Both the position numbers and the translations under genes were made by a program. The notes under the pieces were generated by a model. The model had not been told where the DNA came from and did not search any database. It saw nothing but the letters and a program-made list of their open reading frames with translations. Shown here in pieces: positions 1 to 10,742 of a stretch of DNA of 64,000 nt (positions within the stretch are counted from its first letter, which is position 1; each line of letters begins with the position of its first letter). This DNA comes from Micromonospora phaseoli. Lineage in GTDB: Bacteria > Actinomycetota > Actinomycetes > Mycobacteriales > Micromonosporaceae. The stretch is taken from assembly GCF_900109115.1 (NCBI RefSeq), contig NZ_FNYV01000001.1:62001-126000 (forward strand), written 5' to 3'.

Positions 1-210
1 ACCGGCAAGACCGTCTCCCCGCAGCTCTACGTGGCGCTGGGCATCTCCGGCGCGATCCAGCACCGGGCCGGCATGCAGACCTCGAAGACCATCGTCGCGG
101 TCAACAAGGACGGCGAGGCACCGATCTTCGAGCTGGCCGACTTCGGCGTGGTGGGCGACCTGTTCAAGATCGTCCCGCAGGCCGCCGAGGAGATCCGCAA
201 GCGCAAGTGA
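1..210 (+). CDS. etfA: Electron transfer flavoprotein alpha subunit (C-terminal part, truncated by window edge)
   Basis: Only the last 69 residues are inside the window. They carry the FAD-binding end of the EtfA/FixB family: the segment around [13 protein letters not shown], then a run equivalent to [13 protein letters not shown] and [10 protein letters not shown], finishing with a basic EEIRKRK tail. EtfA pairs with EtfB to pass electrons from acyl-CoA and other dehydrogenases to the respiratory chain. In actinobacteria etfBA commonly sits just before the cysteine desulfurase/mnmA pair, which fits the genes that follow here. A strong hairpin comes directly after the stop. Confidence 0.93.
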   Translation, partial: TGKTVSPQLYVALGISGAIQHRAGMQTSKTIVAVNKDGEAPIFELADFGVVGDLFKIVPQAAEEIRKRK

Positions 211-218
211 GTCGTACG

Positions 219-262
219 CGCCGCAGCCGCCGTCCGGTTCCGGGCGGCGGCTGCGGCGTTTC
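219..262 (+). terminator. Terminator hairpin after etfA
   Basis: Perfect 13-bp arms at 219-231 and 246-258 (CGCCGCAGCCGCC with its complement) enclose a 14-nt loop and are followed by TTTCTG. The hairpin starts 9 bp after the etfA stop. Confidence 0.75.
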
Positions 263-272
263 TGCCAGGGAG

Positions 273-313
273 CTGATCGGCGGGCCGGGGAGCTGAACCG
301 GCCCGCCGATCAG
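273..313. terminator. Inverted repeat at the convergent end of the anti-sigma gene
   Basis: Perfect 14-bp arms at 273-286 (CTGATCGGCGGGCC) and 300-313 surround a 13-nt loop. The right arm covers the stop codon of the minus-strand anti-sigma gene. The repeat lies between two converging genes and is probably a terminator acting on minus-strand transcription, or on both strands. Confidence 0.6.
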
Positions 314-1074
314 CCCGTCAGGGAGCCCCTCAACAGGCTGTCGCCGGAGTGCGCGGTGTTGTTGTCGAACTCCTCGGCCGAGACGTCGACGACCGAGTAC
401 TGCCCCAGGTCGACGTTTGGTGGCAACGGCAGCAGCACGTCAGAGCCGCTGCCGAGCAAGCCGACCGAGAACATCTCCATGTTCCGCGGGTTGATGAGCC
501 ATACCTCGTAGTACCCCGGTACGGCCGGGAGATTCACCACGTGCAGATGCAGCTCGCCGCTGCCGAGCACGCGGGCGTCGCCTCGGGCCTGTGCCGGGGT
601 CGAGCCGTAGGCGGCGAGCGCGGCGCTGGCCACCACTGCCTGCTCCGGGGGCGTCTCCTCGCGCAGCACGGCGGCGGTGCCGGCTACTCCGACAGCGGCG
701 GCGGCGACCGCCGTGACCGCGGTCACCGCAAGGCGTGACCAGCGTCCGCGCCGAGGCCGGCGCGGCACCGGCGCGGCACCGGCGGCCGGCTCGTCGGCTC
801 CCTGGGCGGGCACCGGTCGCGGCCGGGGACCGGTCAGCGTGGGCAGCTCCGCCGCGGCCCGGATCTCGGCCGTGATGCTCTGCCAGAGGTGCTCCGGCGG
901 GTCGGGCAGGTCGCGCAGACCCTGCGTGGCGGCGCCGAGGCCGGCGACGTGGCGCAGGCTGTCCAACTCGTTGCGGCAGTGCGGGCAGGCGTCGAGGTGG
1001 GTGCGGTCGGAGTTGTCCGCCTCGCTCTCACCGAGCGCCAGAAATACCAGCCGGTCGTGCTCCAGGTGCTGCAC
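310..1074 (-). CDS. Anti-sigma factor, RskA-like, membrane-anchored
   Basis: 254 aa. An N-terminal zinc-finger-like cytoplasmic domain has HxxxCxxC at His26, Cys30 and Cys33. A proline-rich basic linker (about 78-112) leads to one transmembrane helix at about 114-136 and an extracytoplasmic RskA-type C-terminal domain (about 145-250). Proteins of this design hold an ECF sigma factor at the membrane until an extracellular signal triggers release, usually by proteolysis. The start overlaps the last 47 bp of the upstream sigma gene, so the two are probably translationally coupled. The partner and overlap are clear from the sequence; the signal is unknown. Confidence 0.85.
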   Translation of the reverse strand: MQHLEHDRLVFLALGESEADNSDRTHLDACPHCRNELDSLRHVAGLGAATQGLRDLPDPPEHLWQSITAEIRAAAELPTLTGPRPRPVPAQGADEPAAGAAPVPRRPRRGRWSRLAVTAVTAVAAAAVGVAGTAAVLREETPPEQAVVASAALAAYGSTPAQARGDARVLGSGELHLHVVNLPAVPGYYEVWLINPRNMEMFSVGLLGSGSDVLLPLPPNVDLGQYSVVDVSAEEFDNNTAHSGDSLLRGSLTG

Positions 1075-1630
1075 CGTCCACCTCCCATCTGCGCTTCAGA
1101 CTCGCCATGCCGCGCCGAATGTGACTCTTCACCGTGCCCAGCGGCACCCCGGTCACCGCCGCGATCTGTTGGTGGGTCAGGTCGTCGAAGAAGGCCAATT
1201 CCAGCATGCGTCGCTGCTCGTCCGGCAGCCGCGCCAACTCGTCGGCCACCACCAACCGGTCGACCACGGTGTCCGGGTCGCTGCCGGCGGGGGCCGGGTC
1301 GGGTAGTTGGCGTACGGTCTCGACCACCCGGTTCTCCCGGGCGGAGGAGCGCAGCCGGTCGATGACCTTGCGCCGGCCGATCCCCAGCAGCCAGCCGATC
1401 AGCGACCCTTTCGCCGGGTCGAAGGTGTCCCGGCCGAGCCAGGCGGCGACGAACGTGGCCTGGGTCACGTCCTCCGCGTCGCTGCGGTTGACCAGGGTGC
1501 TGGTGGCCAGGTGGAGGACGGCCCGGCCGTAGCGGTCGTACGCCTCGCGCAGCGCCAGCTCTTCGCCGGCCCGGAAACGGTGGGCCAGCTCATCCTCGGG
1601 GGTGCCCGGCTCCTGCCGGGTCCCGGTCAC
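1028..1630 (-). CDS. ECF-type RNA polymerase sigma factor (SigK-like)
   Basis: About 200 aa from a GTG at 1630. Region 2 is recognisable as AHRFRAGEELALREAYDRYG through DAEDVTQATFVAAW, and region 4 as LPDEQRRMLELAFFDDL followed by the helix-turn-helix TGVPLGTVKSHIRRGMASL. The reading frame stays open to 1819, but that upstream part is arginine/alanine-rich and unlike any sigma domain, so a GTG at 1630 (alternatively 1675) is preferred; the ribosome site is weak. The gene is followed by and overlaps its anti-sigma factor. Facing it are a DUF4397 protein and a sortase, which are plausible members of its regulon (inference). Confidence 0.85.
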   Translation of the reverse strand: MTGTRQEPGTPEDELAHRFRAGEELALREAYDRYGRAVLHLATSTLVNRSDAEDVTQATFVAAWLGRDTFDPAKGSLIGWLLGIGRRKVIDRLRSSARENRVVETVRQLPDPAPAGSDPDTVVDRLVVADELARLPDEQRRMLELAFFDDLTHQQIAAVTGVPLGTVKSHIRRGMASLKRRWEVDGAAPGARPAGISGAR

Positions 1631-1779
1631 GCGACGGCTCGCCTGGTTGGGGGCATGCCCGACTTTAGCTCGCACCGGCACCGTCCCCTCTGTCAGCCCA
1701 GCGGCTCCTCGGCACCTGTTCGTCCGTGCGGCGGCTGCTGGATGCGGTGGTGACCGAAAAAGAAAAGTCGCCTCCGCTC

Positions 1780-1808
1780 GCATCCGGACGGCGCGGTGCC
1801 GGCGTAAC
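1780..1808 (+). promoter_or_regulatory. Possible ECF-type promoter for the DUF4397-sortase unit
   Basis: GCATCC at 1780-1785 and CGTAAC at 1803-1808 are separated by 17 bp, about 50 bp before the DUF4397 start. The spacing and the CATCC/CGTAA character resemble SigK-type ECF promoters. This is a by-eye match only. Confidence 0.3.
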
Positions 1809-1860
1809 TCGAGGTGCACAGCAAGCCTGACGAAACAGCATGAACCACCAGGAGGCAGAC

Positions 1861-2691
1861 ATGCAGTTCGCGTACCTTCGCCGCGTCGCCGCGGGCAGCG
1901 CGGTCGCCGCGCTGACCTTCGTCGGCGCCGGCATCGCGACGGCGACTCCCGCGTACGCCGCCAGCTCGAAGGTCTCCGTCGTGCACGGCATCCCGGACAC
2001 CCCGGTCGACGTCTACGTCAACGGGGAGAAGACCCTGGAGAACTTCGAGCCCGGCGACGTGGCCGGGCCGCTCGACCTGGCCGAGGGGCAGTACGACATC
2101 GCCCTGACCAAGCCCGGTGAGCCCATCGCGCAGGCCATCCTCACCGCCGACGACGCCGAGGTCCCCGGCGGAGCGAACATCAGCATCGCCGCGCACCTCG
2201 ACGCCGACGGTCAGCCAACGATCACCCCGTTCGTGAACGACACCGCCAAGGTCGACGCCGGCAAGGCCCGGCTGATCGTCCGGCACACCGCCGCCGCGCC
2301 TGCGGTGGACGTGCGGGCCGGTGGCAGCCCGGTCTTCGAGGACCTGACCAACCCGAACGAGGCCAAGGCCGACGTCGACGCGGGCAGCGTCTCGGCGGAC
2401 GTGGTCCTCGCCGGCACCGACACGGTGGCGATCGGTCCGGCCGACCTCAACCTGCGTGAGGGCACGGCGACGATCGTCTACGCGATCGGCTCCGCCGAGG
2501 CGGAGAACCTGGCCGTCGTGGCGCAGACCATCGACGGCCTGCACTCGGCGCCCTCCGGCGTGCCGAGCGGCACCGGCGGGCAGGCCGACACCGGCCTGGG
2601 CACCTGGTGGTACGCGTTGGCGGGCACCGGGATCCTGCTGCTGGTCGCGGGCGGGGCACGGGCGGCTGTCGTCCGGTCCGGTCGCCGGTGA
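1861..2691 (+). CDS. Secreted DUF4397-domain surface protein with a C-terminal anchor
   Basis: 276 aa from the ATG at 1861, which has GGAGG at 1851-1855; the ATG at 1840 lies upstream of that site and is rejected. A signal peptide of about 33 residues ends at PAYA/ASS. The mature part has the DUF4397 pattern VSVVHGIPDTPVDVYVNG followed by a second similar block (LIVRHTAAAPAVDVRAGG). The tail reads GGQADTG, a hydrophobic segment (about 246-266) and VRSGRR. This resembles a cell-wall sorting signal with ADTG in place of LPxTG. The class F sortase gene starts on the last bases of this gene, suggesting enzyme and substrate (inference). DUF4397 function is unknown. Confidence 0.85.
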   Translation: MQFAYLRRVAAGSAVAALTFVGAGIATATPAYAASSKVSVVHGIPDTPVDVYVNGEKTLENFEPGDVAGPLDLAEGQYDIALTKPGEPIAQAILTADDAEVPGGANISIAAHLDADGQPTITPFVNDTAKVDAGKARLIVRHTAAAPAVDVRAGGSPVFEDLTNPNEAKADVDAGSVSADVVLAGTDTVAIGPADLNLREGTATIVYAIGSAEAENLAVVAQTIDGLHSAPSGVPSGTGGQADTGLGTWWYALAGTGILLLVAGGARAAVVRSGRR

Positions 2692-3338
2692 CCGTGGTCA
2701 ACCGTGGGGCGCTGGCGGCGGTCGCCGCCGGCGCCGCCGCGCTCGCCGTGGCGGCCGTGGTGGCCGTGGCGTCCCGGCCGACGGGGAGCGTCGGTGCCGA
2801 GCAGGCCGCCGCGCTGGCCAGTCCCAGCCCGTCGGCCAGCGGACCATCCGTGGCGGTGGCTCCCGGCGTGCTGCCCGCCGACGCCGAACCGGTGCCACCG
2901 GTCCGGCTGCGGATCCCCGAGATCGAAGTCACCGCGCGGGTGAATCCCGTCGGCGTCAACGAACGCACCGGGGAGTTCGAGGTGCCGCCCAGCGTCGACC
3001 AGATCGGCTGGTACCGCTATGGTCCCGGTCTCGAAGCCGAGGCCGGCTCGGTGGTGATCGCCGGCCACGTCGACAGCGCCGAGCAGGGCAGAGGGGCCTT
3101 CTACCGGCTACGCGACCTGGCCCCGGGCGACACCCTGACGGCCACCGGCGCCGACGGGACCGAGCGGACGTACCGCGTCGTGGCCCGGGAGGAGTACGAC
3201 AAGACGAAGATCCCCCTGGAGCGCTACTTCGCGCGTGACGGGCGGCCCCGACTGACCCTGATCACCTGTGGCGGACCCTTCGACGCCGACGCCCGCCGGT
3301 ACCGGGACAACATCGTCGTGACCGCGGAACCGGTCTGA
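2688..3338 (+). CDS. Class F sortase
   Basis: 216 aa from a GTG at 2688 that overlaps the DUF4397 stop by 4 bp (GTGA), implying translational coupling. An N-terminal membrane anchor (about 8-28) and a proline/serine-rich stalk precede the sortase beta-barrel. The catalytic triad is visible: His127 in VVIAGHVDS, Cys194 in LITCGG, and the arginine in DARRYRDN (203-206). Sortases are membrane transpeptidases that attach surface proteins to the cell wall. Class F enzymes are typical of actinobacteria and their substrates are poorly known. The adjacent DUF4397 protein is the natural candidate substrate. Confidence 0.9.
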   Translation: MTVVNRGALAAVAAGAAALAVAAVVAVASRPTGSVGAEQAAALASPSPSASGPSVAVAPGVLPADAEPVPPVRLRIPEIEVTARVNPVGVNERTGEFEVPPSVDQIGWYRYGPGLEAEAGSVVIAGHVDSAEQGRGAFYRLRDLAPGDTLTATGADGTERTYRVVAREEYDKTKIPLERYFARDGRPRLTLITCGGPFDADARRYRDNIVVTAEPV

Positions 3339-3400
3339 CCGCCGATGCCGGGTCATCCGGTCTGCGGTCGAGGCGGGCGCGGTCGCTAGGCTGAACCGTG

Positions 3401-4576
3401 ATGGCTTACCTGGATCATGCCGCGACCACTCCGATGCTCGACAGGGCACTGGAGGCGTACGTCGCCACCGCTCGCGAGGTCGGCAACGCGTCCTCCCTGC
3501 ACGCGTCCGGCCGGCGTGCCCGGCGGCGGGTGGAGGAGTCGCGGGAACGGGTGGCCGCCGCCCTGGGCGCCCGGCCATCCGAGGTGATCTTCACCGGTGG
3601 CGGTACGGAGAGCGACAACCTCGCGGTGAAGGGCATCTTCTGGGCCCGCCGGGACGCCGACGCCGGGCGGCGCCGGGTGATCTGCAGCGCCGTCGAGCAC
3701 CACGCCGTCCTCGACGCGGTGGACTGGCTCTGCCAGCACGAGGGCGCCGAGGTGGGCTGGCTGCCGGCCGACGGCGTCGGCCGGCTGCACCCCGACGCGC
3801 TCCGCGCCGAGCTGGCCGCGCACGGCGACCGGGCGGCGCTGATCACCGCCATGTGGGCCAACAACGAGGTCGGCACCGTCCAGCGGGTCGCCGAGCTGGC
3901 GGCCGTCGCCGCCGAGCACGGCGTGCCGTTTCACACCGACGCCATCCAGGCGGTCGGCCAGGTGCCGGTCGACTTCGCCGCCAGCGGCGTCGCCGCGCTC
4001 ACCGTTACCGGCCACAAGCTCGGCGGGCCGGTCGGGGTCGGCGCGCTGGTGCTGGCCCGGGACGTCGCGGCGGTGCCGCTGCTGCACGGCGGCGGCCAGG
4101 AGCGCGACGTGCGCTCCGGCACACTCGACGCCGCCGGCATCGTCGCCTTCGCGGTCGCCGTCGAAGCCGCGGTCAAGGACCAGCAGGAGTACGCGGCCCG
4201 GGTCGCCGCGCTCCGCGACGACCTGGTGCAGCGGGTCCGGCGGGCGGTGCCCGAGGTCGTCTTCAACGGCGATCCGACCGACCGGCTGCCCGGCAACGCG
4301 CACTTCTCGTTCCCCGGCTGCGAAGGTGACGCCCTGTTGCTGCTGCTGGACGCCCAGGGCATCGCCTGCTCGACCGGTTCGGCCTGCTCGGCCGGGGTGG
4401 CCCAGCCCTCGCACGTGCTGCTGGCGATGGGCGCCGACGACGACCGGGCCCGCTCCTCGCTGCGTTTCTCCCTCGGCCACACCAGCACCGCGGCGGACGT
4501 CGACGCGCTCATCGCCGCCCTGCCGGCGGCCGTCGACCGGGCCCGTCGGGCGGCTGCCCTGCGTACCCCGCGCTGA
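3401..4576 (+). CDS. iscS: Cysteine desulfurase (NifS/IscS family)
   Basis: 391 aa. A PLP-dependent fold-type I enzyme that removes sulfur from cysteine for Fe-S clusters and tRNA thiolation. The N-terminal [11 protein letters not shown] is canonical. The PLP lysine is Lys206 in [11 protein letters not shown], and the catalytic persulfide cysteine is Cys329 in [12 protein letters not shown] at 3401 gives the family-typical [11 protein letters not shown]; a GTG one codon earlier (3398) is also possible. It lies 95 bp before mnmA, its expected sulfur acceptor pathway, in the order conserved across actinobacteria. The symbol is by family; it may serve tRNA thiolation more than cluster assembly. 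Confidence 0.92.
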   Translation: MAYLDHAATTPMLDRALEAYVATAREVGNASSLHASGRRARRRVEESRERVAAALGARPSEVIFTGGGTESDNLAVKGIFWARRDADAGRRRVICSAVEHHAVLDAVDWLCQHEGAEVGWLPADGVGRLHPDALRAELAAHGDRAALITAMWANNEVGTVQRVAELAAVAAEHGVPFHTDAIQAVGQVPVDFAASGVAALTVTGHKLGGPVGVGALVLARDVAAVPLLHGGGQERDVRSGTLDAAGIVAFAVAVEAAVKDQQEYAARVAALRDDLVQRVRRAVPEVVFNGDPTDRLPGNAHFSFPGCEGDALLLLLDAQGIACSTGSACSAGVAQPSHVLLAMGADDDRARSSLRFSLGHTSTAADVDALIAALPAAVDRARRAAALRTPR

Positions 4577-4671
4577 CCTCGGGCGGTGCTGGCCGGCACA
4601 TCGTCGGGGCCGGCGCGAAGAGTCGGGGTCGGCGCGGAGATAGGCTCGACTGGCGAAGGGAGAGTGGTCCG

Positions 4672-5745
4672 GTGAGGGTGTTGGCGGCGATGTCCGGCGG
4701 CGTGGATTCCGCCGTGGCGGCGGCGCGGGCGGTGCAGGCGGGACATGACGTGACCGGCGTGCACCTGGCCCTGGCCCGCAACCCGCAGACCTACCGCACC
4801 GGGGCGCGGGGCTGCTGCACCCAGGAGGATTCTCGCGACGCCCGGCGCGCGGCCGACGTGCTCGGCATCCCGTTCTACGTCTGGGACATGGCCGACCGCT
4901 TCCACGCCGACGTGGTCGACGACTTCGTCGCCGAATATGCCGCGGGGCGTACCCCCAATCCCTGCCTCCGCTGCAATGAGAAGATCAAGTTTGCCGCGGT
5001 GCTGGACCGGGCGGTGGCCCTGGGTTTCGACGCCGTGGTCACCGGCCACCACGCCCGGCTCGGCCCTGACGGACTGCTGCGCCGCAGCGTCGACGAGGCC
5101 AAGGACCAGTCCTACGTGTTGGCCGTGCTGACCCGCGAGCAGCTGGACCGCTCGATCTTCCCGCTCGGCGACTCGACCAAGGCCCAGGTCCGGCAGGAGG
5201 CCGCCGACCGGGGCCTGGCCGTCGCCGACAAGCCGGACTCGCACGACATCTGCTTCATCGCCGACGGCGACACCAGGGGCTTTCTGGCGCGGCGGCTCGG
5301 CGAGACACCCGGCGACGTGGTCGACGCGAGCACCGGCACGGTGGTGGGCCAGCACGCCGGGGCGTACGCGTACACCGTCGGCCAGCGGCGCGGCCTGCAC
5401 CTGGACCGTCCCGCCCCGGACGGTCGGCCCCGGTACGTGCTCTCCATCACGCCCACGACCAACACGGTGACCGTCGGACCGGCCGAGGCACTGGAGGTCT
5501 CCACGGTGCGCGCCACCCGTCCGGTCTGGACCGGTGGCCCGCGCCCCGGCGGTCCGATCGAGTGCGAGGTGCAGCTGCGCGCGCACGGCGTCGTGGTGCC
5601 CGCCACGGTCACCGTCGACGCCGCCACCCTCCACGCCGACCTGCGCCGCCCGGTCCGCGGCGTCGCCGCCGGCCAGGCGATCGTGGCCTACCGCCCCGAC
5701 CCGGCGGGCGACATCGTCCTCGCCGCCGCCACCATCACCGACTGA
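4672..5745 (+). CDS. mnmA: tRNA-specific 2-thiouridylase MnmA
   Basis: 357 aa from a GTG at 4672. MnmA thiolates U34 of tRNA-Lys, -Glu and -Gln using ATP and persulfide sulfur from the desulfurase. The PP-loop [14 protein letters not shown] lies at the extreme N-terminus. The catalytic cysteine pair is in [12 protein letters not shown] and [10 protein letters not shown], and the tRNA-interacting [17 protein letters not shown] block follows. Length matches the family. The neighbouring cysteine desulfurase provides the sulfur donor. An unusual AT-rich inverted repeat follows the gene. Confidence 0.95.
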   Translation: MRVLAAMSGGVDSAVAAARAVQAGHDVTGVHLALARNPQTYRTGARGCCTQEDSRDARRAADVLGIPFYVWDMADRFHADVVDDFVAEYAAGRTPNPCLRCNEKIKFAAVLDRAVALGFDAVVTGHHARLGPDGLLRRSVDEAKDQSYVLAVLTREQLDRSIFPLGDSTKAQVRQEAADRGLAVADKPDSHDICFIADGDTRGFLARRLGETPGDVVDASTGTVVGQHAGAYAYTVGQRRGLHLDRPAPDGRPRYVLSITPTTNTVTVGPAEALEVSTVRATRPVWTGGPRPGGPIECEVQLRAHGVVVPATVTVDAATLHADLRRPVRGVAAGQAIVAYRPDPAGDIVLAAATITD

Positions 5746-5763
5746 CCACCCCCTTCTTCACGA

Positions 5764-5824
5764 GTTGACCAAGAAGTTTGCGTCTACGGATGGCCGGAGA
5801 TGAGACCAAAACTTCTTGTTCAAC
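5764..5824. repeat. AT-rich inverted repeat between mnmA and the MetE-like gene
   Basis: The left arm at 5764-5779 (GTTGACCAAGAAGTTT) and right arm at 5809-5824 (AAACTTCTTGTTCAAC) are complementary at 15 of 16 positions around a 29-nt spacer. The arms are far richer in A/T than the surrounding DNA. The element could be a terminator or a mobile palindromic element; function unproven. Confidence 0.65.
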
Positions 5825-5857
5825 AGGGGCGGGGGTGGTGGCGGGTAGCCTTCGGGC

Positions 5858-6859
5858 GTGACTGATCAGGGTTGGCCGTGGGCGGCGGGTGTGGCGACCG
5901 GCATCGGGTCGTTGCCGGGCATCGACATCGCCGAGGCGCAGCGGGTGGTTCTCGGCGAGTTGCCCGCCCTGCCCCACCTGCCGGAGCTGCCGGCCCGTGG
6001 GCCGGGCGCCGACCTGATCGGGCGCACCTGCGGCCTGCTGGTGGAGCTGCCCGTGCAGGTGTACACCGGGCGCTGGCAGGTCGCGGCCCGTCCCGGCAGA
6101 GACCTGCGCCGGGCGCGTGACCTGATGGAGCGGGACCTCGACCAGCTCGCCGAGCAGGCCGAGGAGTACGCCGGCCTGTTCAAGATCCAGGCAGCCGGCC
6201 CGTTGAGCCTGGCCGCCTCGATCGAGCTGCCGATCGGCGGCCGGATGCTGCGCGACCCCGGTGCCGTCCGTGATCTGGCCGGCTCGCTCGCCGAGGGGCT
6301 GCGCGGTCACGTCGAGGCGGTGGCCCGCCGGCTGCCGCGCGCCTCGGTGCTGCTCCAGCTGGACGAGCCGTCCCTGCCGGCGGTGCTGGCCGGACGGATA
6401 CCCACCGAGAGCGGCCTCGGCACCCACCGCCCGGTCGAGCCGGGCGAGGCGCGCTCGCTGCTGAGCACGATCATCGAGGCGACCGGTGTGCCGATCGTGG
6501 TGCACTGCTGCGCACCGGACGTACCGCTGGAGCTGCTGCGCTCCACCGGCGCGGTCGGTGTCGCGCTGGACCTGAGCCTGATCACCGAGCTGGACCCGCT
6601 GGGCGAGGCGCTCGACGCCGGGCTCGGACTGCTGGCCGGTGCCGCGCCGACCACGGCGTCGGCCGGTCACGCGCCGACCTCCGCCGAGGTCGCCGACCGG
6701 GTACGCACCCTCTGGGATCGACTCGGCTTCCCGCGCCGCCGCCTCGCCGAGCAGGTCGTGGTCACCCCCGCCTGCGGCCTGGCCGGGGCCACGTCGGAGT
6801 ACGCCAGGGCGGTTCTCGCCGCCTGCCGGGACGCCGGCCGTCGGTTGTCCGAGGAGTGA
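5858..6859 (+). CDS. Cobalamin-independent methionine synthase-like protein (MetE C-terminal barrel only)
   Basis: 333 aa, about half the length of full MetE, containing only the catalytic-type barrel. Early GIGSLPG matches the MetE substrate loop, and QLDEPSLPAVL matches the barrel strand motif. Zinc-type ligands are present: His216-x-Cys218 in VVHCCAPD and Cys306 in TPACGL. Core-MetE proteins use methyl donors other than polyglutamyl-folate. In actinobacteria a gene of this type sits between mnmA and ligA, as here (the Rv3015c position in M. tuberculosis). True methyl donor and acceptor are unknown, so methionine synthesis is only a family-level prediction. Confidence 0.75.
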   Translation: MTDQGWPWAAGVATGIGSLPGIDIAEAQRVVLGELPALPHLPELPARGPGADLIGRTCGLLVELPVQVYTGRWQVAARPGRDLRRARDLMERDLDQLAEQAEEYAGLFKIQAAGPLSLAASIELPIGGRMLRDPGAVRDLAGSLAEGLRGHVEAVARRLPRASVLLQLDEPSLPAVLAGRIPTESGLGTHRPVEPGEARSLLSTIIEATGVPIVVHCCAPDVPLELLRSTGAVGVALDLSLITELDPLGEALDAGLGLLAGAAPTTASAGHAPTSAEVADRVRTLWDRLGFPRRRLAEQVVVTPACGLAGATSEYARAVLAACRDAGRRLSEE

Positions 6860-6895
6860 GGTTTCCGGTCGTACCCGTGGGGCAGGATCCCGGTC

Positions 6896-7264
6896 ATGAT
6901 TGGACAGCTGCGTACCACGGTGATCGACTGCCCTGACCCTCGCGCGTTGGCTGGCTTCTACGCCGAGCTACTCGGGCTGCCGGTGGTCGAGGAGGATTCC
7001 GAAGGCGACGAGTGGGTGGTGCTCGGTGGGCCGCGCGGGCACCAGCCGCGGCTCGCCTTCCAGCAGGCACCAGACCTGCGGCCGCCGGCGTGGCCCGACC
7101 CGGAGCGCCCCCAGCAGTTCCATCTCGACGTGACGGTCGACGACATCGAGTCCGCGGAGCAGGCGGCGCTGGCCCTGGGCGCCCGCCGGCTGCCCGGCGA
7201 GGGCGAGGGTTTCCGGGTCTACGCCGACCCGGCCGGCCACCCGTTCTGCCTCTGCTGGGACTGA
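6896..7264 (+). CDS. VOC superfamily (glyoxalase/bleomycin resistance-like) protein
   Basis: 122 aa single-domain protein. The N-terminal half reads TTVIDCPDPRALAGFYAELLG, and the second half has FHLDVTVDDIE and ends YADPAGHPFCLCWD. These are the two beta-alpha-beta-beta-beta units of the VOC fold used by glyoxalases, dioxygenases and drug-binding proteins. Such small actinobacterial members are common and the substrate cannot be inferred. It starts 37 bp after the MetE-like gene in the same direction and may be co-transcribed. Confidence 0.8.
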   Translation: MIGQLRTTVIDCPDPRALAGFYAELLGLPVVEEDSEGDEWVVLGGPRGHQPRLAFQQAPDLRPPAWPDPERPQQFHLDVTVDDIESAEQAALALGARRLPGEGEGFRVYADPAGHPFCLCWD

Positions 7265-7307
7265 CACCCACCGGGCCTGTTTGTGGGTAACGGGCATGAT
7301 CCTTCTC

Positions 7308-8309
7308 ATGAACAGCCCTGTATCCGGCCGGGCCGCCGGCTCGCTCTACGGCCTCGCCTACGGCGACGCGCTGGGCAAGCCCACCGAGTTCCGCACCGTC
7401 GCCGAGATCGAGCGCCAGTACGGCCCGGCCGGTCCCCGGGAGTTGGCCGGCGACCCGGCGCTGGTCACCGACGACACCCAGATGGCGCTCGCGGTCGCCT
7501 GGGCGTTGCACGACGCGCCCGCGTACACGGCGGAGGTCGTCGAGCCGCTGCTGCGGCGGCGCTTCCTCGACTGGGCGGCCAGCCCGGACAACAACCGCGC
7601 GCCGGGCATGACCTGCCTGCGGGCCTGCGCCGAGCTGTCCCGTGGGCTGCCGTGGCAGCAGGCCACCCAGGCGGGCTCGAAGGGCTGCGGAGCGAACATG
7701 CGGGTCACCCCGGTCGGGCTGCTCGACGTCGACCTCGACACGCTGGCCGGGCTGGCTCAACTCCAGGCGGGTCTGACCCACGGGCATCCGACCGGCCTGG
7801 CGGCGAGTGAGCTGACCGCGTACGCGGTCCGGCTGCTGATCGACGGCGCCGCGCTGGCCGAGCTACCGGGCCTGCTCACCGGCCGGGCGCACGACCAGCG
7901 CCTGGTCTACCGGGGCGACTGGCTCGGTGACCTGTGGCAACGCCCCGGCGAGCGCACCTGCGAAGAGTTCGTCGCCCGGGGCTGGGACGAGTGCCTGCGG
8001 GCACTGGCCCGGCTCGACGCGGCCCTCGCCGCGCCCGACGACGGCGATGACCCGTGCCGACTCACCGGGGAGGGCTGGATCGCCGAGGAGGCCCTGGCGA
8101 CGGCGCTCTACTGCGCCATCCGGCACTCCGACGACCCGGTGGGCGCCCTGGCGCGGGGAGCGCGGACCGCCGGTGACTCCGACTCCATCGCCGCCCTCGC
8201 CGGTGCGTTCGTCGGCGCGGCCCGGGGCATGGCCGCCTGGCCGGCGGACTGGGCCACCCGGATCGAGTACGCCGACCAGTTGGCCGCCCTCGCCGCCACG
8301 CACGACTGA
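7308..8309 (+). CDS. ADP-ribosylglycohydrolase family protein (DraG/ARH-like)
   Basis: 333 aa from the ATG at 7308 (alternative ATG at 7296). The all-alpha ARH fold is marked by AAGSLYGLAYGDALGKPTEF at the N-terminus, the metal site VTDDTQMALAVAW, and the second metal site AGDSDSIAALAGAFVGA near the C-terminus. These are the Mg-binding acidic residues that hydrolyse the N- or O-glycosidic bond to ADP-ribose. All look intact. No ADP-ribosyltransferase is seen in the window, so the substrate (protein, nucleic acid or small molecule) is unknown. Confidence 0.85.
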   Translation: MNSPVSGRAAGSLYGLAYGDALGKPTEFRTVAEIERQYGPAGPRELAGDPALVTDDTQMALAVAWALHDAPAYTAEVVEPLLRRRFLDWAASPDNNRAPGMTCLRACAELSRGLPWQQATQAGSKGCGANMRVTPVGLLDVDLDTLAGLAQLQAGLTHGHPTGLAASELTAYAVRLLIDGAALAELPGLLTGRAHDQRLVYRGDWLGDLWQRPGERTCEEFVARGWDECLRALARLDAALAAPDDGDDPCRLTGEGWIAEEALATALYCAIRHSDDPVGALARGARTAGDSDSIAALAGAFVGAARGMAAWPADWATRIEYADQLAALAATHD

Positions 8310-8325
8310 CCGGGCCGCGAGTGGT

Positions 8326-8363
8326 CCGGCCCGACAAGCAGACTGCGGGTCTGGTCGGGCCGG
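8326..8363 (+). terminator. Terminator hairpin before ligA
   Basis: Outer arms CCGGCCCGAC (8326-8335) and GTCGGGCCGG (8354-8363) pair perfectly, with an inner stem CAGAC/GTCTG (8339-8343 with 8349-8353). It lies directly after the ADP-ribosylglycohydrolase stop. No U-tract is present. Confidence 0.6.
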
Positions 8364-8408
8364 CTGACGGCATGGTTGTCCCACCTGGGGGCTACGGTGC
8401 GGGAGTAA

Positions 8409-10586
<2,178 letters not shown>

Positions 10587-10742
10587 GGCACCCTGTCGAT
10601 CTTGTGGGCACTCGCCCGGATACCAACTTAATTACGACTACGACCGATTCGTGACTGTCGCGGCCGGGAATCGGGTGGTGGGGGCGTTTCATTGGGGCAC
10701 GGTGCGTGAACCCACGCACCGGGTCTCGTGCCGGGAGGTGTG

